Shown here: positions 19,744 to 28,504 of the stretch, piece after piece
How the letters are laid out: each line of letters starts with the position of its first letter
Position numbering within the stretch: the first letter of the stretch is position 1
Source of the DNA: JBNKZU01 sp050301795
GTDB taxonomy: Bacteria; Pseudomonadota; Gammaproteobacteria; Thiohalomonadales; Thiohalomonadaceae
Assembly: GCA_050301795.1 (NCBI GenBank)
Contig: JBNKZU010000001.1
Location: forward strand, 1 to 64,000
Direction: 5' to 3'
DNA length: 64,000 nucleotides
Translations under genes and position numbers: made by a program
Notes under the pieces: model-generated
The model's database searches: none
The model's input: the letters and a program-made list of their open reading frames with translations, nothing else
Told to the model about the DNA's origin: nothing

Positions 19744-20546
19744 TGCTTGAAGAACTGCTTCACCTCATTGCCACCACCACCCTCTCGACATTGATGGATG
19801 TGATCCCCATCGTAGTGATCATCTTCGGTTTTCAGATCTTCATTCTCAGGGTTCCTGTTCCAAATCTGAAAAGGGTACTTATTGGTCTGTTTTATGTGTT
19901 ACTCGGCCTCTCCTTCTTTTTGATAGGTCTTGAAGAGGCGCTTTTCCCGCTGGGTAAACTAATGGCTGCTCAATTAACTGATCCCGCCTTTGTTTTAGGT
20001 GATCAAGTAATGCGTACATTGATGTGGTCAGACTACTGGTGGGTTTATATCTTTGCCTTTGCGATTGGTTTTTCAACAACCGTTGCTGAACCCTCGTTAA
20101 TTGCAGTGGCGATGAAGGCAGAAGAGGTATCCGGTGGAGGTATTAGTGTCTGGGGTTTACGTGCTGCGGTGGCGTTAGGTGTTGCGGTTGGTATTGCCCT
20201 TGGAACCTTCCGCATTGTGACCGGCACACCGCTTCACTACTACATCATTGCCGGATATATCATCGTAATCATTCAGACTTTTTATGCACCACGAATGATT
20301 ATTGCACTTGCTTATGATTCGGGAGGGGTAACCACCTCTACGGTAACTGTTCCACTGGTAACCGCGCTTGGCCTGGGTCTTGCCGGAACCGTACCGGGAC
20401 GAAGCCCGATGATGGATGGCTTTGGTTTGATCGCCTTTGCCAGTCTGTTTCCGATTATGTCAGTGATGGGTTATGCACAGATCAGTGAATGGCGTGCCCG
20501 TCGATTTAAAAAGGTCTCGGAGAGAGGGCAATCCGGGGATTTGTAG
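19743..20546 (+). CDS. DUF1538-like integral membrane protein, second paralogue
   Basis: The 267-residue membrane protein is parallel to its upstream neighbour along its length (FSTTVAEPSLIAVAMKA, YDSGGVTTSTVTVPLVTALG, MMDGFGLIAFASLFP). It has a basic, hydrophilic C-terminal tail (WRARRFKKVSERGQSGDL) that the first copy lacks; this could be the cytoplasmic contact for a regulator. The P-II-like gene starts 26 bases downstream. Start codon overlap (TGATG) with the first copy implies translational coupling. Confidence 0.82.
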   Translation: MLEELLHLIATTTLSTLMDVIPIVVIIFGFQIFILRVPVPNLKRVLIGLFYVLLGLSFFLIGLEEALFPLGKLMAAQLTDPAFVLGDQVMRTLMWSDYWWVYIFAFAIGFSTTVAEPSLIAVAMKAEEVSGGGISVWGLRAAVALGVAVGIALGTFRIVTGTPLHYYIIAGYIIVIIQTFYAPRMIIALAYDSGGVTTSTVTVPLVTALGLGLAGTVPGRSPMMDGFGLIAFASLFPIMSVMGYAQISEWRARRFKKVSERGQSGDL

Positions 20547-20571
20547 ATGTATCATTAACTGAGATAGAGCC

Positions 20572-20922
20572 ATGCATTTTAAATTGATAGTAGCGTTTGT
20601 TGAGGATAATAAAACCAATGCAGTGATGGATGCTGCTCGCAAAGCCGGAGCCACAGGTGCAACTGTAATAAATCAGGCGCGTGGTGAAGGTTTAAACAAA
20701 AACAAAACCTTTCTTGGTTTAGATCTTGAGAGTCAACGCGATATGATTCTGTTTCTGGTTGAGGAGCATCTATGTCGCAAGATACTTGAATATATATCAG
20801 AGATTGGTGAGTTCGAAACAAAACCAGGCACCGGTATAGCATTTCAGCTTGATGTTGAAGATGCGGTCGGAGTTGTCCATCAGGCTGCTCAACTGGCTAG
20901 TGTTGTGGAGGAAGAGATATGA
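20572..20922 (+). CDS. P-II-like signalling protein
   Basis: The 116-residue protein fits the P-II ferredoxin-like fold: beta1 FKLIVAFVED, helix VMDAARKAGATGATV with the conserved Gly-Ala-Thr turn, short loop region NQARGEG, beta strands around MILFLVEEHLCRKILEYI, and GTGIAFQLDVEDAVGV at the C terminus, where GlnB has its GKIFV strand. It lacks the long T-loop with the uridylylated Tyr of GlnB/GlnK, so it belongs to the broader PII-like group. Such proteins often bind nucleotides and gate an adjacent transporter. Its position between two DUF1538-like genes and a CBS protein supports a role in controlling that transporter. Confidence 0.78.
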   Translation: MHFKLIVAFVEDNKTNAVMDAARKAGATGATVINQARGEGLNKNKTFLGLDLESQRDMILFLVEEHLCRKILEYISEIGEFETKPGTGIAFQLDVEDAVGVVHQAAQLASVVEEEI

Positions 20923-21335
20923 GCACACAAAATGTAATTCGTGTTAGAGATGTCATGAAATCAAAGTTTGATATGGTTGATGGCATGACAACCATTGAGG
21001 ATGCTCTCAAAACGATGTCGCATGTTGAAACCAAATGCCTCATCGTCGATAAGCGACATAAAGATGATGAGTATGGGCTGCTCCTTATCTCTGATGTGGC
21101 GAGATTGGTATTGGCCAAGGATAGAGCGCCATCTCGGGTTAATGTTTATGAGATTATGAGCAAGCCAGCGATTACCGTCGATCCTGATATGGATATCCGC
21201 TACTGTTCACGACTTTTCGCCCGATTCCATATCTCAAGGGCACCAGTGGTTGAGAATGGTAAAACGGTCGGGATTATTAGCTTTACCGACATGGTCATTA
21301 AAGGGTTGGTCAGAGATCTGACAGCAGCGGATTAA
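20919..21335 (+). CDS. Tandem CBS-domain protein
   Basis: The 138-residue cytoplasmic protein consists of two CBS domains: RVRDVMKSKFDMVDGMTTIEDAL...LLISDVARLV, and VYEIMSKPAITVDPDMDIRYCSRLFARF...VGIISFTDMVIKGLV. CBS pairs bind adenine nucleotides and usually act as energy or ligand sensors. It overlaps the P-II-like gene by four bases (ATGA), so the two regulators are made together and may both act on the DUF1538-like membrane pair. It is followed 3 bases later by ampD. Confidence 0.88.
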   Translation: MSTQNVIRVRDVMKSKFDMVDGMTTIEDALKTMSHVETKCLIVDKRHKDDEYGLLLISDVARLVLAKDRAPSRVNVYEIMSKPAITVDPDMDIRYCSRLFARFHISRAPVVENGKTVGIISFTDMVIKGLVRDLTAAD

Positions 21336-21338
21336 GCT

Positions 21339-21896
21339 ATGCGGGTCAATCTTGAGACAGGACTCCTTGAGCAAGTCAGATATTTAGCCTCGCCAAACTG
21401 TGATGAGCGGCCAGATGGCGTGGAAATCTCGCTAATCGTTATTCACGGCATCAGTCTGCCGCCGGATGAGTATGGCGGCCCGTGGATAGATGCACTCTTC
21501 ACCAATACTCTGCCGCGCAACGAGCACCCCTATTTTGATGAGATTGCAGATCTAAAGGTTTCGACCCATCTGTTGATCCGCAGAGATGGCGATATTGTGC
21601 AGTATGTGCCGTTTCATCAGCGTGCGTGGCATGCAGGGGTTTCCTGTCATGAAGGTGAAGAGAGTTGTAACAATTTCTCGATAGGTATCGAGCTTGAAGG
21701 GAGTGATCACGTGCCCTATGAAGAGCTGCAATATAATAAACTTGCTGAGGTGATTGCTGCGCTGTTTGATGCCTATCCCGCACTGTCGCCACAACGGATC
21801 GTTGGTCATAGCGATATCGCTCCAGGCCGAAAAACAGATCCGGGGTTGGCATTTGACTGGTCTAAACTAAATTCATCGCTTAGTATCACAGTATAA
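21339..21896 (+). CDS. ampD: 1,6-anhydro-N-acetylmuramyl-L-alanine amidase
   Basis: The 185-residue zinc amidase of the Amidase_2 family cleaves the peptide from anhydro-muropeptides in cytoplasmic cell-wall recycling. Zinc ligands are visible at His36 (IVIHGISLPP), His157 and Asp167 (GHSDIAPGRKTDPG). AWHAGVSCHEGEESCNNFSIGIELEG is the core of the fold (given here across two segments). There is no signal peptide, as expected for AmpD. ampE follows 27 bases later. Confidence 0.97.
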   Translation: MRVNLETGLLEQVRYLASPNCDERPDGVEISLIVIHGISLPPDEYGGPWIDALFTNTLPRNEHPYFDEIADLKVSTHLLIRRDGDIVQYVPFHQRAWHAGVSCHEGEESCNNFSIGIELEGSDHVPYEELQYNKLAEVIAALFDAYPALSPQRIVGHSDIAPGRKTDPGLAFDWSKLNSSLSITV

Positions 21897-21923
21897 AATG
21901 CAGTAATAATCACGGGGTATACA

Positions 21924-22760
21924 ATGACGCTAATTACAATCCTAATCGGATTGTTACTCGAACGCTGGCTGGGTTCATTTGAATCGTGGCGACGCTATAC
22001 GTTGATCGATAATGGATTTGTGAGACTCAAGCAACGCATCAAATCCATTAATACCAATACGTTGTTGATGCTCTATCTCTTTATCCCTGTGGTCGTTGTA
22101 CTTTATTTGGAGTATCGCTTCGGATTTTTCATGATCTTTGTTCTGTCGCTGCTCACGCTGGTTTTTACGCTTGGGCCGAAGGATCTGGAAGGGCAGGCCG
22201 AGGCGTTGATTGATGCATGGCATCGAGGTGATCGGATCACGATCCACTGGTATGCCAGTGATCTCATTGGTGATTTCGAAAGTGAAAACACACCGGAGAT
22301 GATCCGACGAACACTTTCAACCATCTTTCAGGAGTCCTTGCGTCGCTATTTTGCGGTTTTCTTCTGGTTTATCGCATTCGGTGCAGCAGGAGCACTTCTG
22401 TTTAGAATGACCCAAATCCTTGCAGAGAGTGGCAATCACCAAGAGAAGTGGTTAATACCGGTTTATAGCATCCTTCTATGGTTTCCAAGCCGTCTTCTGG
22501 CTTTGAGCTTTGGTTTGGCGGGGAGCTTTGAAGACACCGCTGAGCAGATGCACGAATTCACCTCTATCGAGATCGATAGCCACATGAGCATGGTTGAGCG
22601 TAGCGGCTTTGCGGCCTTGCGTCTGTCAGAGGATGCACTCTCGGGGTTTGATGATGAACTGATTAACCACGTAATCGATGCAATGGCGATGGTTCGGCGA
22701 GTGTTGCTGATCTGGCTCGCACTGTTAGCCGTTGCGGTTTTGTCCGGCTGGAGCATCTAG
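21924..22760 (+). CDS. ampE: AmpE-like membrane protein
   Basis: The 278-residue membrane protein opens with ITILIGLLLERWLGSFESWRR and has four or five hydrophobic segments, ending in VLLIWLALLAVAVLSGW. It contains FFWFIAFGAAGALLFRM and SRLLALSFGLAGSFE, which are typical of AmpE/CobD-like proteins. AmpE is a partner of AmpD in beta-lactamase signalling and cell-wall recycling, with an undefined biochemical role. The ampD-ampE pairing supports the call. Confidence 0.93.
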   Translation: MTLITILIGLLLERWLGSFESWRRYTLIDNGFVRLKQRIKSINTNTLLMLYLFIPVVVVLYLEYRFGFFMIFVLSLLTLVFTLGPKDLEGQAEALIDAWHRGDRITIHWYASDLIGDFESENTPEMIRRTLSTIFQESLRRYFAVFFWFIAFGAAGALLFRMTQILAESGNHQEKWLIPVYSILLWFPSRLLALSFGLAGSFEDTAEQMHEFTSIEIDSHMSMVERSGFAALRLSEDALSGFDDELINHVIDAMAMVRRVLLIWLALLAVAVLSGWSI

Positions 22761-22844
22761 GGGTGTTACCTCAAGCCTGAATCTTCTTAATCACCAGATG
22801 TGTATCTCGACACACTGACGGTCAGACAATCACGACATAAAGCA

Positions 22845-25466
22845 ATGAATCTAATACAAGCTCCGCAAACAATCTATCTTAAGGATTATCAGCCGCCCCA
22901 CTATTGGATTGATACGGTTGATCTGACCTTTGAGTTGGATCCATCCTCGACCATTGTGCGCTCACGGTTAGCAATGAGACGTAATCCTGAATCGTCACAG
23001 CATCAGGATGTTCTTAGGCTCAATGGTGAGGGGCTGAAGCTACAATCTATCACTATTGATGATAAGGTGTTGCAGGCATCGCAGTACCAGCAGGATGAGG
23101 AGTCGCTCACCCTGATCAATCCGCCGAAGCAATTTATTCTGGAAACCGTGGTTGAGATTGCGCCGGATCAGAATAGCGCACTTGAAGGGCTCTATCTCTC
23201 AAGCGGTAACTTCTGTACCCAATGTGAGGCCGAAGGCTTTCGTCGCATCACCTATTTTCTCGACCGACCTGACGTAATGGCACAATACACCACTACCATT
23301 ATTGCCGATCCAATACAGTTTCCAGTATTGCTCTCTAATGGCGACTGTGTTGATAGCGGCGAGATCGATAGACGACACTTCAAAACATGGCACGATCCGT
23401 CATTGAAGCCGTGTTACCTCTTTGCGTTGGTCGCCGGGGATTTGGTTCAAGTGAGTGATCGTTTTACCACGATGAGTGGGCGGGATGTTGCACTGGAGAT
23501 CTATGTTGAAAAAGGCAACGAAGATAAATGCGATCATGCGATGCGCTCTCTCAAAAAGTCGATGGCGTGGGATGAGCAAACCTATGGACGTGAGTATGAT
23601 CTCAACACCTATATGATTGTTGCGGTGAACGACTTCAACATGGGCGCGATGGAGAATAAAGGGCTAAATATCTTTAACTCTAAATATGTTTTGGCAAAGC
23701 CGGAGACAGCAACCGATATCGATTTTCTTGGCATTGAAGCGGTGATCGCTCACGAATATTTCCACAACTGGTCTGGCAATCGTGTGACCTGTCGCGACTG
23801 GTTTCAACTCAGCCTGAAAGAGGGCTTTACTGTATTTCGAGACCAGCAGTTTAGTGCCGATATGAACTCGGCCGCGGTAAAGCGTATTGAGGATGTGAGA
23901 ATGCTTCGTACCCACCAATTTGCAGAGGATGCCGGGCCAATGGCTCATCCGGTGCGTCCGGAGTCCTATGTTGAGATCAACAATTTTTACACTCTAACCG
24001 TTTATGAAAAGGGCGCAGAGTTGGTTCGGATGTTTCATACCCTGCTGGGGGAAGAGGGATTCCGCAAAGGAACCGATCTCTATTTTGAGCGTCATGATGG
24101 ACAGGCGGTCACTTGTGACGACTTTGTCGCCGCTCTTGCTGATGCGAATGAGGTGAATCTTCAGCAGTGGATGCGCTGGTATCAGCAGGCTGGCACGCCA
24201 CGTTTAAAGATAACCCGTGATTACCAACAACAGGAACTTGAGCTTACCGTAGCCCAAGAAATACCTGGCGCCACAGGTGAGCTGGATATGCAACCGGTTC
24301 CCGTACCGTTATCCATTGCGTTCTTTGGCAAAGACGGGGTGCAAAAGAGCTTTGAATATAATGGTCTTCAGTGTACTGAGACACTGCTTGTTTTAAACGA
24401 ATCTATACAGCGCTTTAAATTCAAAGGTATAACCAACGACGATGTGCCGTCGCTACTACGAAACTTCTCGGCACCAGTCATCGTCGAGAGTGACCTCAGT
24501 CATCAGGAGATCGCACACCTGATGGCGGTTGATAGTGACCCATTCAATCGGTGGGACGCGGCACAACAAATTGCAGAGTTGACCATCCTGGATGCGTATC
24601 ATAATCAAACGGGAGACGATGGATTGATCGGTGCGCTAATGAATGGATATCGGTCGATCATTGAGGATATGCAGTTGGATAACGCATTGAAGGCGGAGGC
24701 GCTGTCACTACCCGATATTCTCTATATGATCGAGAAGATTGAAGCGGTTGATCCAGTCAAACTACATCAGACGATCAAGCAGATCGAACAGCAAGTAGCA
24801 GAGAGTGCCGCTTCGTTGATTCTTGAGCACTACCAGTCATTGAATCAAATCCGCACCTATCAGCTTGATGCGACATCCATTGGGGATCGCTCACTTAAAA
24901 ACCGGTTATTAAGATATCTCGCGACAACAAGCGATGGGATAGATTTGGCATATCAGCAGTATCATCAAAGCCATAATATGAATGATCGTATCGCTGCCCT
25001 TGGCGCATTGATTCAATCGGATAATCGCTATCGGGAGGAGGTTATTGACCATTTCTATCAGGAGTGGAATCGTGATCCTCTTGTGCTGGATAAGTGGTTT
25101 GCACTTCAGGCCAGTATCGCCGAAGAGGCAACGGTTGAGCGTGTACAATCACTATTAACACACCAGGATTTCACCATCAAAAACCCGAACCGGCTTCGTA
25201 GCCTTATCGGTAGCTTTGCGATGCGTAATCAAGTAGCCTTTCACCGAAGTGATGGTGGTGGTTATGAGATCCTTAAGACAATTGTGCTACAACTCAATAG
25301 CATCAATCCACAGGTCGCAGCGCGAATGGTTAATCCATTGATTCATTGGCGGCGCTATGGCGAAGAGCGTCAGCAGATGATGAAAGATGCGCTAAACGAG
25401 ATCTTTGAATCTGAACACCTCTCAAGAGATCTCTATGAGATAGTTAAACGCGGTTTAGATACCTGA
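22845..25466 (+). CDS. pepN: Aminopeptidase N (M1 family)
   Basis: The 873-residue M1 zinc aminopeptidase starts at the ATG at 22845. The resulting N terminus (about 13 residues before KDYQPPHYWIDTVDLTF) matches the E. coli PepN layout; a longer reading begins at 22800. The exopeptidase motif NMGAMENKGLNIFNSKY and the zinc site HEYFHNWSGNRVTCRD are present, with the third ligand Glu in SLKEGFTVFRDQQF. The C-terminal helical domain is complete. It is a cytoplasmic enzyme of peptide turnover. Confidence 0.97.
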   Translation: MNLIQAPQTIYLKDYQPPHYWIDTVDLTFELDPSSTIVRSRLAMRRNPESSQHQDVLRLNGEGLKLQSITIDDKVLQASQYQQDEESLTLINPPKQFILETVVEIAPDQNSALEGLYLSSGNFCTQCEAEGFRRITYFLDRPDVMAQYTTTIIADPIQFPVLLSNGDCVDSGEIDRRHFKTWHDPSLKPCYLFALVAGDLVQVSDRFTTMSGRDVALEIYVEKGNEDKCDHAMRSLKKSMAWDEQTYGREYDLNTYMIVAVNDFNMGAMENKGLNIFNSKYVLAKPETATDIDFLGIEAVIAHEYFHNWSGNRVTCRDWFQLSLKEGFTVFRDQQFSADMNSAAVKRIEDVRMLRTHQFAEDAGPMAHPVRPESYVEINNFYTLTVYEKGAELVRMFHTLLGEEGFRKGTDLYFERHDGQAVTCDDFVAALADANEVNLQQWMRWYQQAGTPRLKITRDYQQQELELTVAQEIPGATGELDMQPVPVPLSIAFFGKDGVQKSFEYNGLQCTETLLVLNESIQRFKFKGITNDDVPSLLRNFSAPVIVESDLSHQEIAHLMAVDSDPFNRWDAAQQIAELTILDAYHNQTGDDGLIGALMNGYRSIIEDMQLDNALKAEALSLPDILYMIEKIEAVDPVKLHQTIKQIEQQVAESAASLILEHYQSLNQIRTYQLDATSIGDRSLKNRLLRYLATTSDGIDLAYQQYHQSHNMNDRIAALGALIQSDNRYREEVIDHFYQEWNRDPLVLDKWFALQASIAEEATVERVQSLLTHQDFTIKNPNRLRSLIGSFAMRNQVAFHRSDGGGYEILKTIVLQLNSINPQVAARMVNPLIHWRRYGEERQQMMKDALNEIFESEHLSRDLYEIVKRGLDT

Positions 25467-25508
25467 ATCGTTGTGAAAGATAGACCTTAAAGAAGAGAAT
25501 TAAAAAAC

Positions 25509-26123
25509 GTGATTCCAGCCAAAGAAGCATTAGAAAGACTCCGTGAAGGCAACGATCGCTTTGTCTCCGGTTTGCGTAGCGTCGAAGCGATGCTGAGCCA
25601 TACAAAAAGAGGGGACTCAACTGTAGCACAGGAACCATTTGCGATCATTCTTGGTTGTTCCGATTCACGTGTTCCAGCCGAGATGGTCTTTGATCAAGGG
25701 CTAGGGGACCTCTTTGTGATTAGAGTTGCCGGGAATATCGTTGCGCCATCTCAGGTTGGAAGTGTTGAGTTTGCCGCAGAGCAATACCACACACGGCTCG
25801 TAGTTGTGATGGGACATACGATGTGTGGTGCCGTTGCCGCAACCATTGATGAGATGCAGCGCCCTCAAGGGGAGAAATCAAAGAACATTGCGGCTATCGT
25901 GAATCGAATTCGTCCTACCCTTGAATCGTTAAAGCATACCGATGTTTGGCATGATCATCATGAGCTCATCAAAAAAGCGACAAGGGCAAATGTGCGCGCA
26001 TCCGTTAATCAGTTACGACACGGTTCAGATATTCTTGAGCAACTGGTCAGTAGAGATGGGTTGATGATTGTCGGAGCCGAATATGACCTTGATACAGGTA
26101 AGGTCGATTTCTTTGACGTTTGA
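25509..26123 (+). CDS. Beta-class carbonic anhydrase
   Basis: The 204-residue enzyme interconverts CO2 and bicarbonate. Zinc ligands Cys50, His103 and Cys106 are seen in LGCSDSRVPAE and GHTMCGAVAA, with the Asp52/Arg54 dyad intact. The reading starts at a GTG, with AGAAGAG some 12 bases upstream. It has no signal peptide. It is a single gene between pepN and a convergent zinc-ribbon gene, with no carboxysome or bicarbonate-transporter gene beside it. The P-II/DUF1538-like cluster is about 4 kb upstream. Confidence 0.95.
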   Translation: MIPAKEALERLREGNDRFVSGLRSVEAMLSHTKRGDSTVAQEPFAIILGCSDSRVPAEMVFDQGLGDLFVIRVAGNIVAPSQVGSVEFAAEQYHTRLVVVMGHTMCGAVAATIDEMQRPQGEKSKNIAAIVNRIRPTLESLKHTDVWHDHHELIKKATRANVRASVNQLRHGSDILEQLVSRDGLMIVGAEYDLDTGKVDFFDV

Positions 26124-26253
26124 CAGACCGTAGAAAACTTGTGGTTCTGCAATATCACCTTTTCCATTGATGGTGGCGAGAGGAGATTTGGATCTCAAAC
26201 TTCTCACAGAAGAACACGCCATTCCTCAAACAACGAAATCCATAATTGATGCT

Positions 26254-26760
26254 CTACTCATCACTGGTCGATATCCGTCTGAACTTGCTTCCACGACATT
26301 TAGGGCAGGGCGGAATTCGACCCGTCTGGTGAAAATGGAGTTGCTCACCACAGCTTTTACAGGCAAGCGTTCCGATTGAGACGATCTCTCCACTTTTCCA
26401 TTCACCCATAAGGTTAGCTTTATACTCCAGGTTTTGAAGAGCCTGCTGGGTGTGATCAACCATCTGGCTAAAGCGTTGGAGAATGTTTTGCTCGATCACC
26501 TCAAGATCAAAGCGTAACCAGTCTTGGAGTTCTTTGCTTCCTTCACCGAGATATCGGGCTGCATCATCAAGATCGCGCTGGAGAAATTCGACCATCTTTT
26601 CTGACTCTTCGCGGGTTAGCTCACCCAATTCTGAGGTCTTCTCCATAGCTAAGTCGAGGCTCTGTTGGATGGTGTGCCCACCCTTTTCAAGGTATTCAAG
26701 AGCACGCCCGAGTATTAGGTTATAGCCTAGGGTTTGTTGGTCTTGTGGTTGATTGCTCAT
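26254..26760 (-). CDS. Zinc-ribbon protein of the DUF1451/YbeL type
   Basis: This is a 168-residue protein. The start at 26760 is preceded by AGGAG at good spacing; the longer reading to 26850 lacks this. A helical N-terminal two-thirds (heptad-like, charged: LEYLEKGGHTIQQSLDLAME ... DDAARYLGEG) ends in a zinc ribbon with CKSCG and CPKCRG, followed by SKFRR. This fits DUF1451, represented by E. coli YbeL, whose function is not known. Confidence 0.85.
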   Translation of the reverse strand: MSNQPQDQQTLGYNLILGRALEYLEKGGHTIQQSLDLAMEKTSELGELTREESEKMVEFLQRDLDDAARYLGEGSKELQDWLRFDLEVIEQNILQRFSQMVDHTQQALQNLEYKANLMGEWKSGEIVSIGTLACKSCGEQLHFHQTGRIPPCPKCRGSKFRRISTSDE

Positions 26761-26872
26761 GACGTTTCTCCTGATACTTCCTCTTTCCTTAAGTGTGTAC
26801 CATGGCGTTATAAATGCCAAGGTAGATTTCAATGAAACAGGCTGTATCACTCTATATCAAGAGTCACATAGA

Positions 26873-28186
26873 TTATGAGTTGAGTTTCTCAACCTTCTCT
26901 AGCTTACGATAGAGTGTGCGTTCACTAACGCCTAATGCCTTTGCGAGTGATTTGCGATCACCATTATATTGCTGTGATGCCCATTTGAGGTAGGCGATCT
27001 CTAGCTGATCAAGCGGCATGACATGATTAAATGGTGTTTCATTAACCGTTTGTAATGAACTGCTATTAAGCAACGGAAGATGTTCTGGCTCGATGCTATG
27101 ACTATCTGAGAGGATTAATGCCCGCTCAAGAATATTCCTCAGTTCACGGATATTTCCAGGGAAGGAGTACTCCTCAAGAATGGTGATCGCCTCTTTGCTT
27201 ATGTTGATGCGCTTATGCGGATTAATGCGTTTAAGAAGACCATCAGCAAGCAATGGAATATCTTTGGCACGCTCCTTTAACGACGGCAGTTCAATCGGAA
27301 AGGCACTAATACGATAGTAGAGGTCACGCCGAAACTCGCCGGTTTCGACCATTTTGACCAGGTTTTTATGCGTGGCACAGATCAAACGGAATTCAGCATG
27401 TTTGGTTTCAATCCCCCCGACGGTTCGAAAGGTGTTGGTTTCTAATAGTCTCAGCAATTTCACCTGTAGGTTTAATGGAACATCACCAATCTCATCAAGG
27501 AAGAGGGTGCCACCATGAGCCGCCTCGACCAATCCGGTTTTGTGATGTAATGCGCCAGTAAATGCACCGCGCTCATGTCCGAATAATTCGCTCTCAAACA
27601 GGCTTTCTGTGAGTCCGGAACAATCCACTGGAACAAACGGGCCTTTAGCACGTTGACTGGAGCTATGTATTGCATGGGCGACAAGCTCCTTACCAGTGCC
27701 AGATTCACCCAGGAGTAACGCGGCCGTGTCAGAGGTGGCCACACGACTAATCAATTCCAGTAATCGTTTAAATGGTTTTGATTTACCGATGAGACTGTGG
27801 TTGCCAGAGGAGCTATCTTTAATCCCCTTTACGGTTTCCATAAAGGCAACGATCTCACCATCGCGATTATGGATAGGGAACATCCCTATATCGACATGAA
27901 TATTTCCATCCGGCGTATAGTGCTGATGCAGAACCCGCACTGGCTTGTTGTTCTGGAGACAGGAGACCAAAGGGCACTCTTCACCCATATCATGGCAAGG
28001 CTTGCCATATTGATGAGAAACCTTATAGCAGTACTGATCTTCCGGGGATTCACACTCATGTTGAAGCTGATACGCAAGGTTAGTGGTGATAATTTTATAG
28101 TTACGATCAATCAATACCACTGGGTTTTGGAAACCGTTGAGAAGATCGTTTATCTCACTGATGAAGGCACTATTAAGATTTGACAT
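26873..28186 (-). CDS. PAS-domain sigma-54-dependent transcriptional activator
   Basis: The 437-residue enhancer-binding protein has an N-terminal PAS domain (residues about 10-120) with a cysteine cluster (HECESPEDQYC, GKPCHDMGEECPLVSC). Its AAA+ domain has Walker A GESGTGKE, the sigma-54 contact loop ERGAFTGA, Walker B GGTLFLDEIGDV and the R-finger region RRDLYYRI. A Fis-type helix-turn-helix closes it (KSLAKALGVSERTLYRKLEK). The Cys-containing PAS suggests a redox, metal or cofactor sensor. It is transcribed away from a putative -24/-12 promoter and a small membrane-peptide gene, and the intergenic region carries repeated TGACA half-sites likely to be its binding sites. No cognate kinase is present. 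Confidence 0.95.
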   Translation of the reverse strand: MSNLNSAFISEINDLLNGFQNPVVLIDRNYKIITTNLAYQLQHECESPEDQYCYKVSHQYGKPCHDMGEECPLVSCLQNNKPVRVLHQHYTPDGNIHVDIGMFPIHNRDGEIVAFMETVKGIKDSSSGNHSLIGKSKPFKRLLELISRVATSDTAALLLGESGTGKELVAHAIHSSSQRAKGPFVPVDCSGLTESLFESELFGHERGAFTGALHHKTGLVEAAHGGTLFLDEIGDVPLNLQVKLLRLLETNTFRTVGGIETKHAEFRLICATHKNLVKMVETGEFRRDLYYRISAFPIELPSLKERAKDIPLLADGLLKRINPHKRINISKEAITILEEYSFPGNIRELRNILERALILSDSHSIEPEHLPLLNSSSLQTVNETPFNHVMPLDQLEIAYLKWASQQYNGDRKSLAKALGVSERTLYRKLEKVEKLNS

Positions 28187-28241
28187 GGCTATACTGACAA
28201 TTTTGACATAACGGGTGTGTCAATTGTGACATAAACTGTCA
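28181..28241. promoter_or_regulatory. Array of TGACA/TGTCA half-sites (putative enhancer)
   Basis: TGACA occurs at 28181, 28194, 28204 and 28227 and its complement TGTCA at 28218 and 28237. This gives inverted pairs with spacings of 9, 4 and 5 bases. The array covers the start and leader of the sigma-54 activator gene and lies about 65-125 bases upstream of the -24/-12 promoter, the normal distance for an enhancer. Binding by the neighbouring activator and autoregulation are inferred. Confidence 0.6.
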
Positions 28242-28306
28242 GAATGTCTACCTCTAAATGGTATCAACACATCTTAAGTTACTGAAATCACAGGAAACAA
28301 TATAAT

Positions 28307-28322
28307 TGGCACAGCATGTGCA
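28307..28322 (+). promoter_or_regulatory. Putative sigma-54 (-24/-12) promoter
   Basis: TGGCAC-N5-GTGCA gives the invariant GG (28308-28309) and GC (28320-28321) separated by exactly ten bases, as needed by sigma-54. It lies about 50 bases upstream of the small membrane-peptide gene and next to a sigma-54 activator gene. RpoN itself is encoded in this window. Confidence 0.7.
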
Positions 28323-28373
28323 TTATTAAACAGCAGTATTAACTATCACCCGTTTGTTTAAGAGGTTTGTTTG

Positions 28374-28475
28374 ATGATTATCGATAGTTTAACGATTTCG
28401 GCCGTTGTGCTCGCTTTAATATTGGCAGTGACGATTGTTCGTCTCGCGTCAAAACCGGTGAGTCATGATAGCTGA
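28374..28475 (+). CDS. 33-residue single-helix membrane peptide, unknown function
   Basis: The reading MIIDSLTISAVVLALILAV continues TIVRLASKPVSHDS and stops. It has one hydrophobic helix of about 19 residues, an acidic N-terminal end and a basic/polar C-terminal end. AGAGG lies 8 bases upstream of the ATG. A -24/-12 promoter precedes it and an intrinsic terminator follows, so it forms its own short transcription unit. It is too short for standard gene calls. I recognise no family; small subunits of oxidases or regulators of membrane complexes have this size and topology. Confidence 0.65.
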   Translation: MIIDSLTISAVVLALILAVTIVRLASKPVSHDS

Positions 28476-28504
28476 ACCGACTTCTTGCGTCCCTCTACTG
28501 GCGT

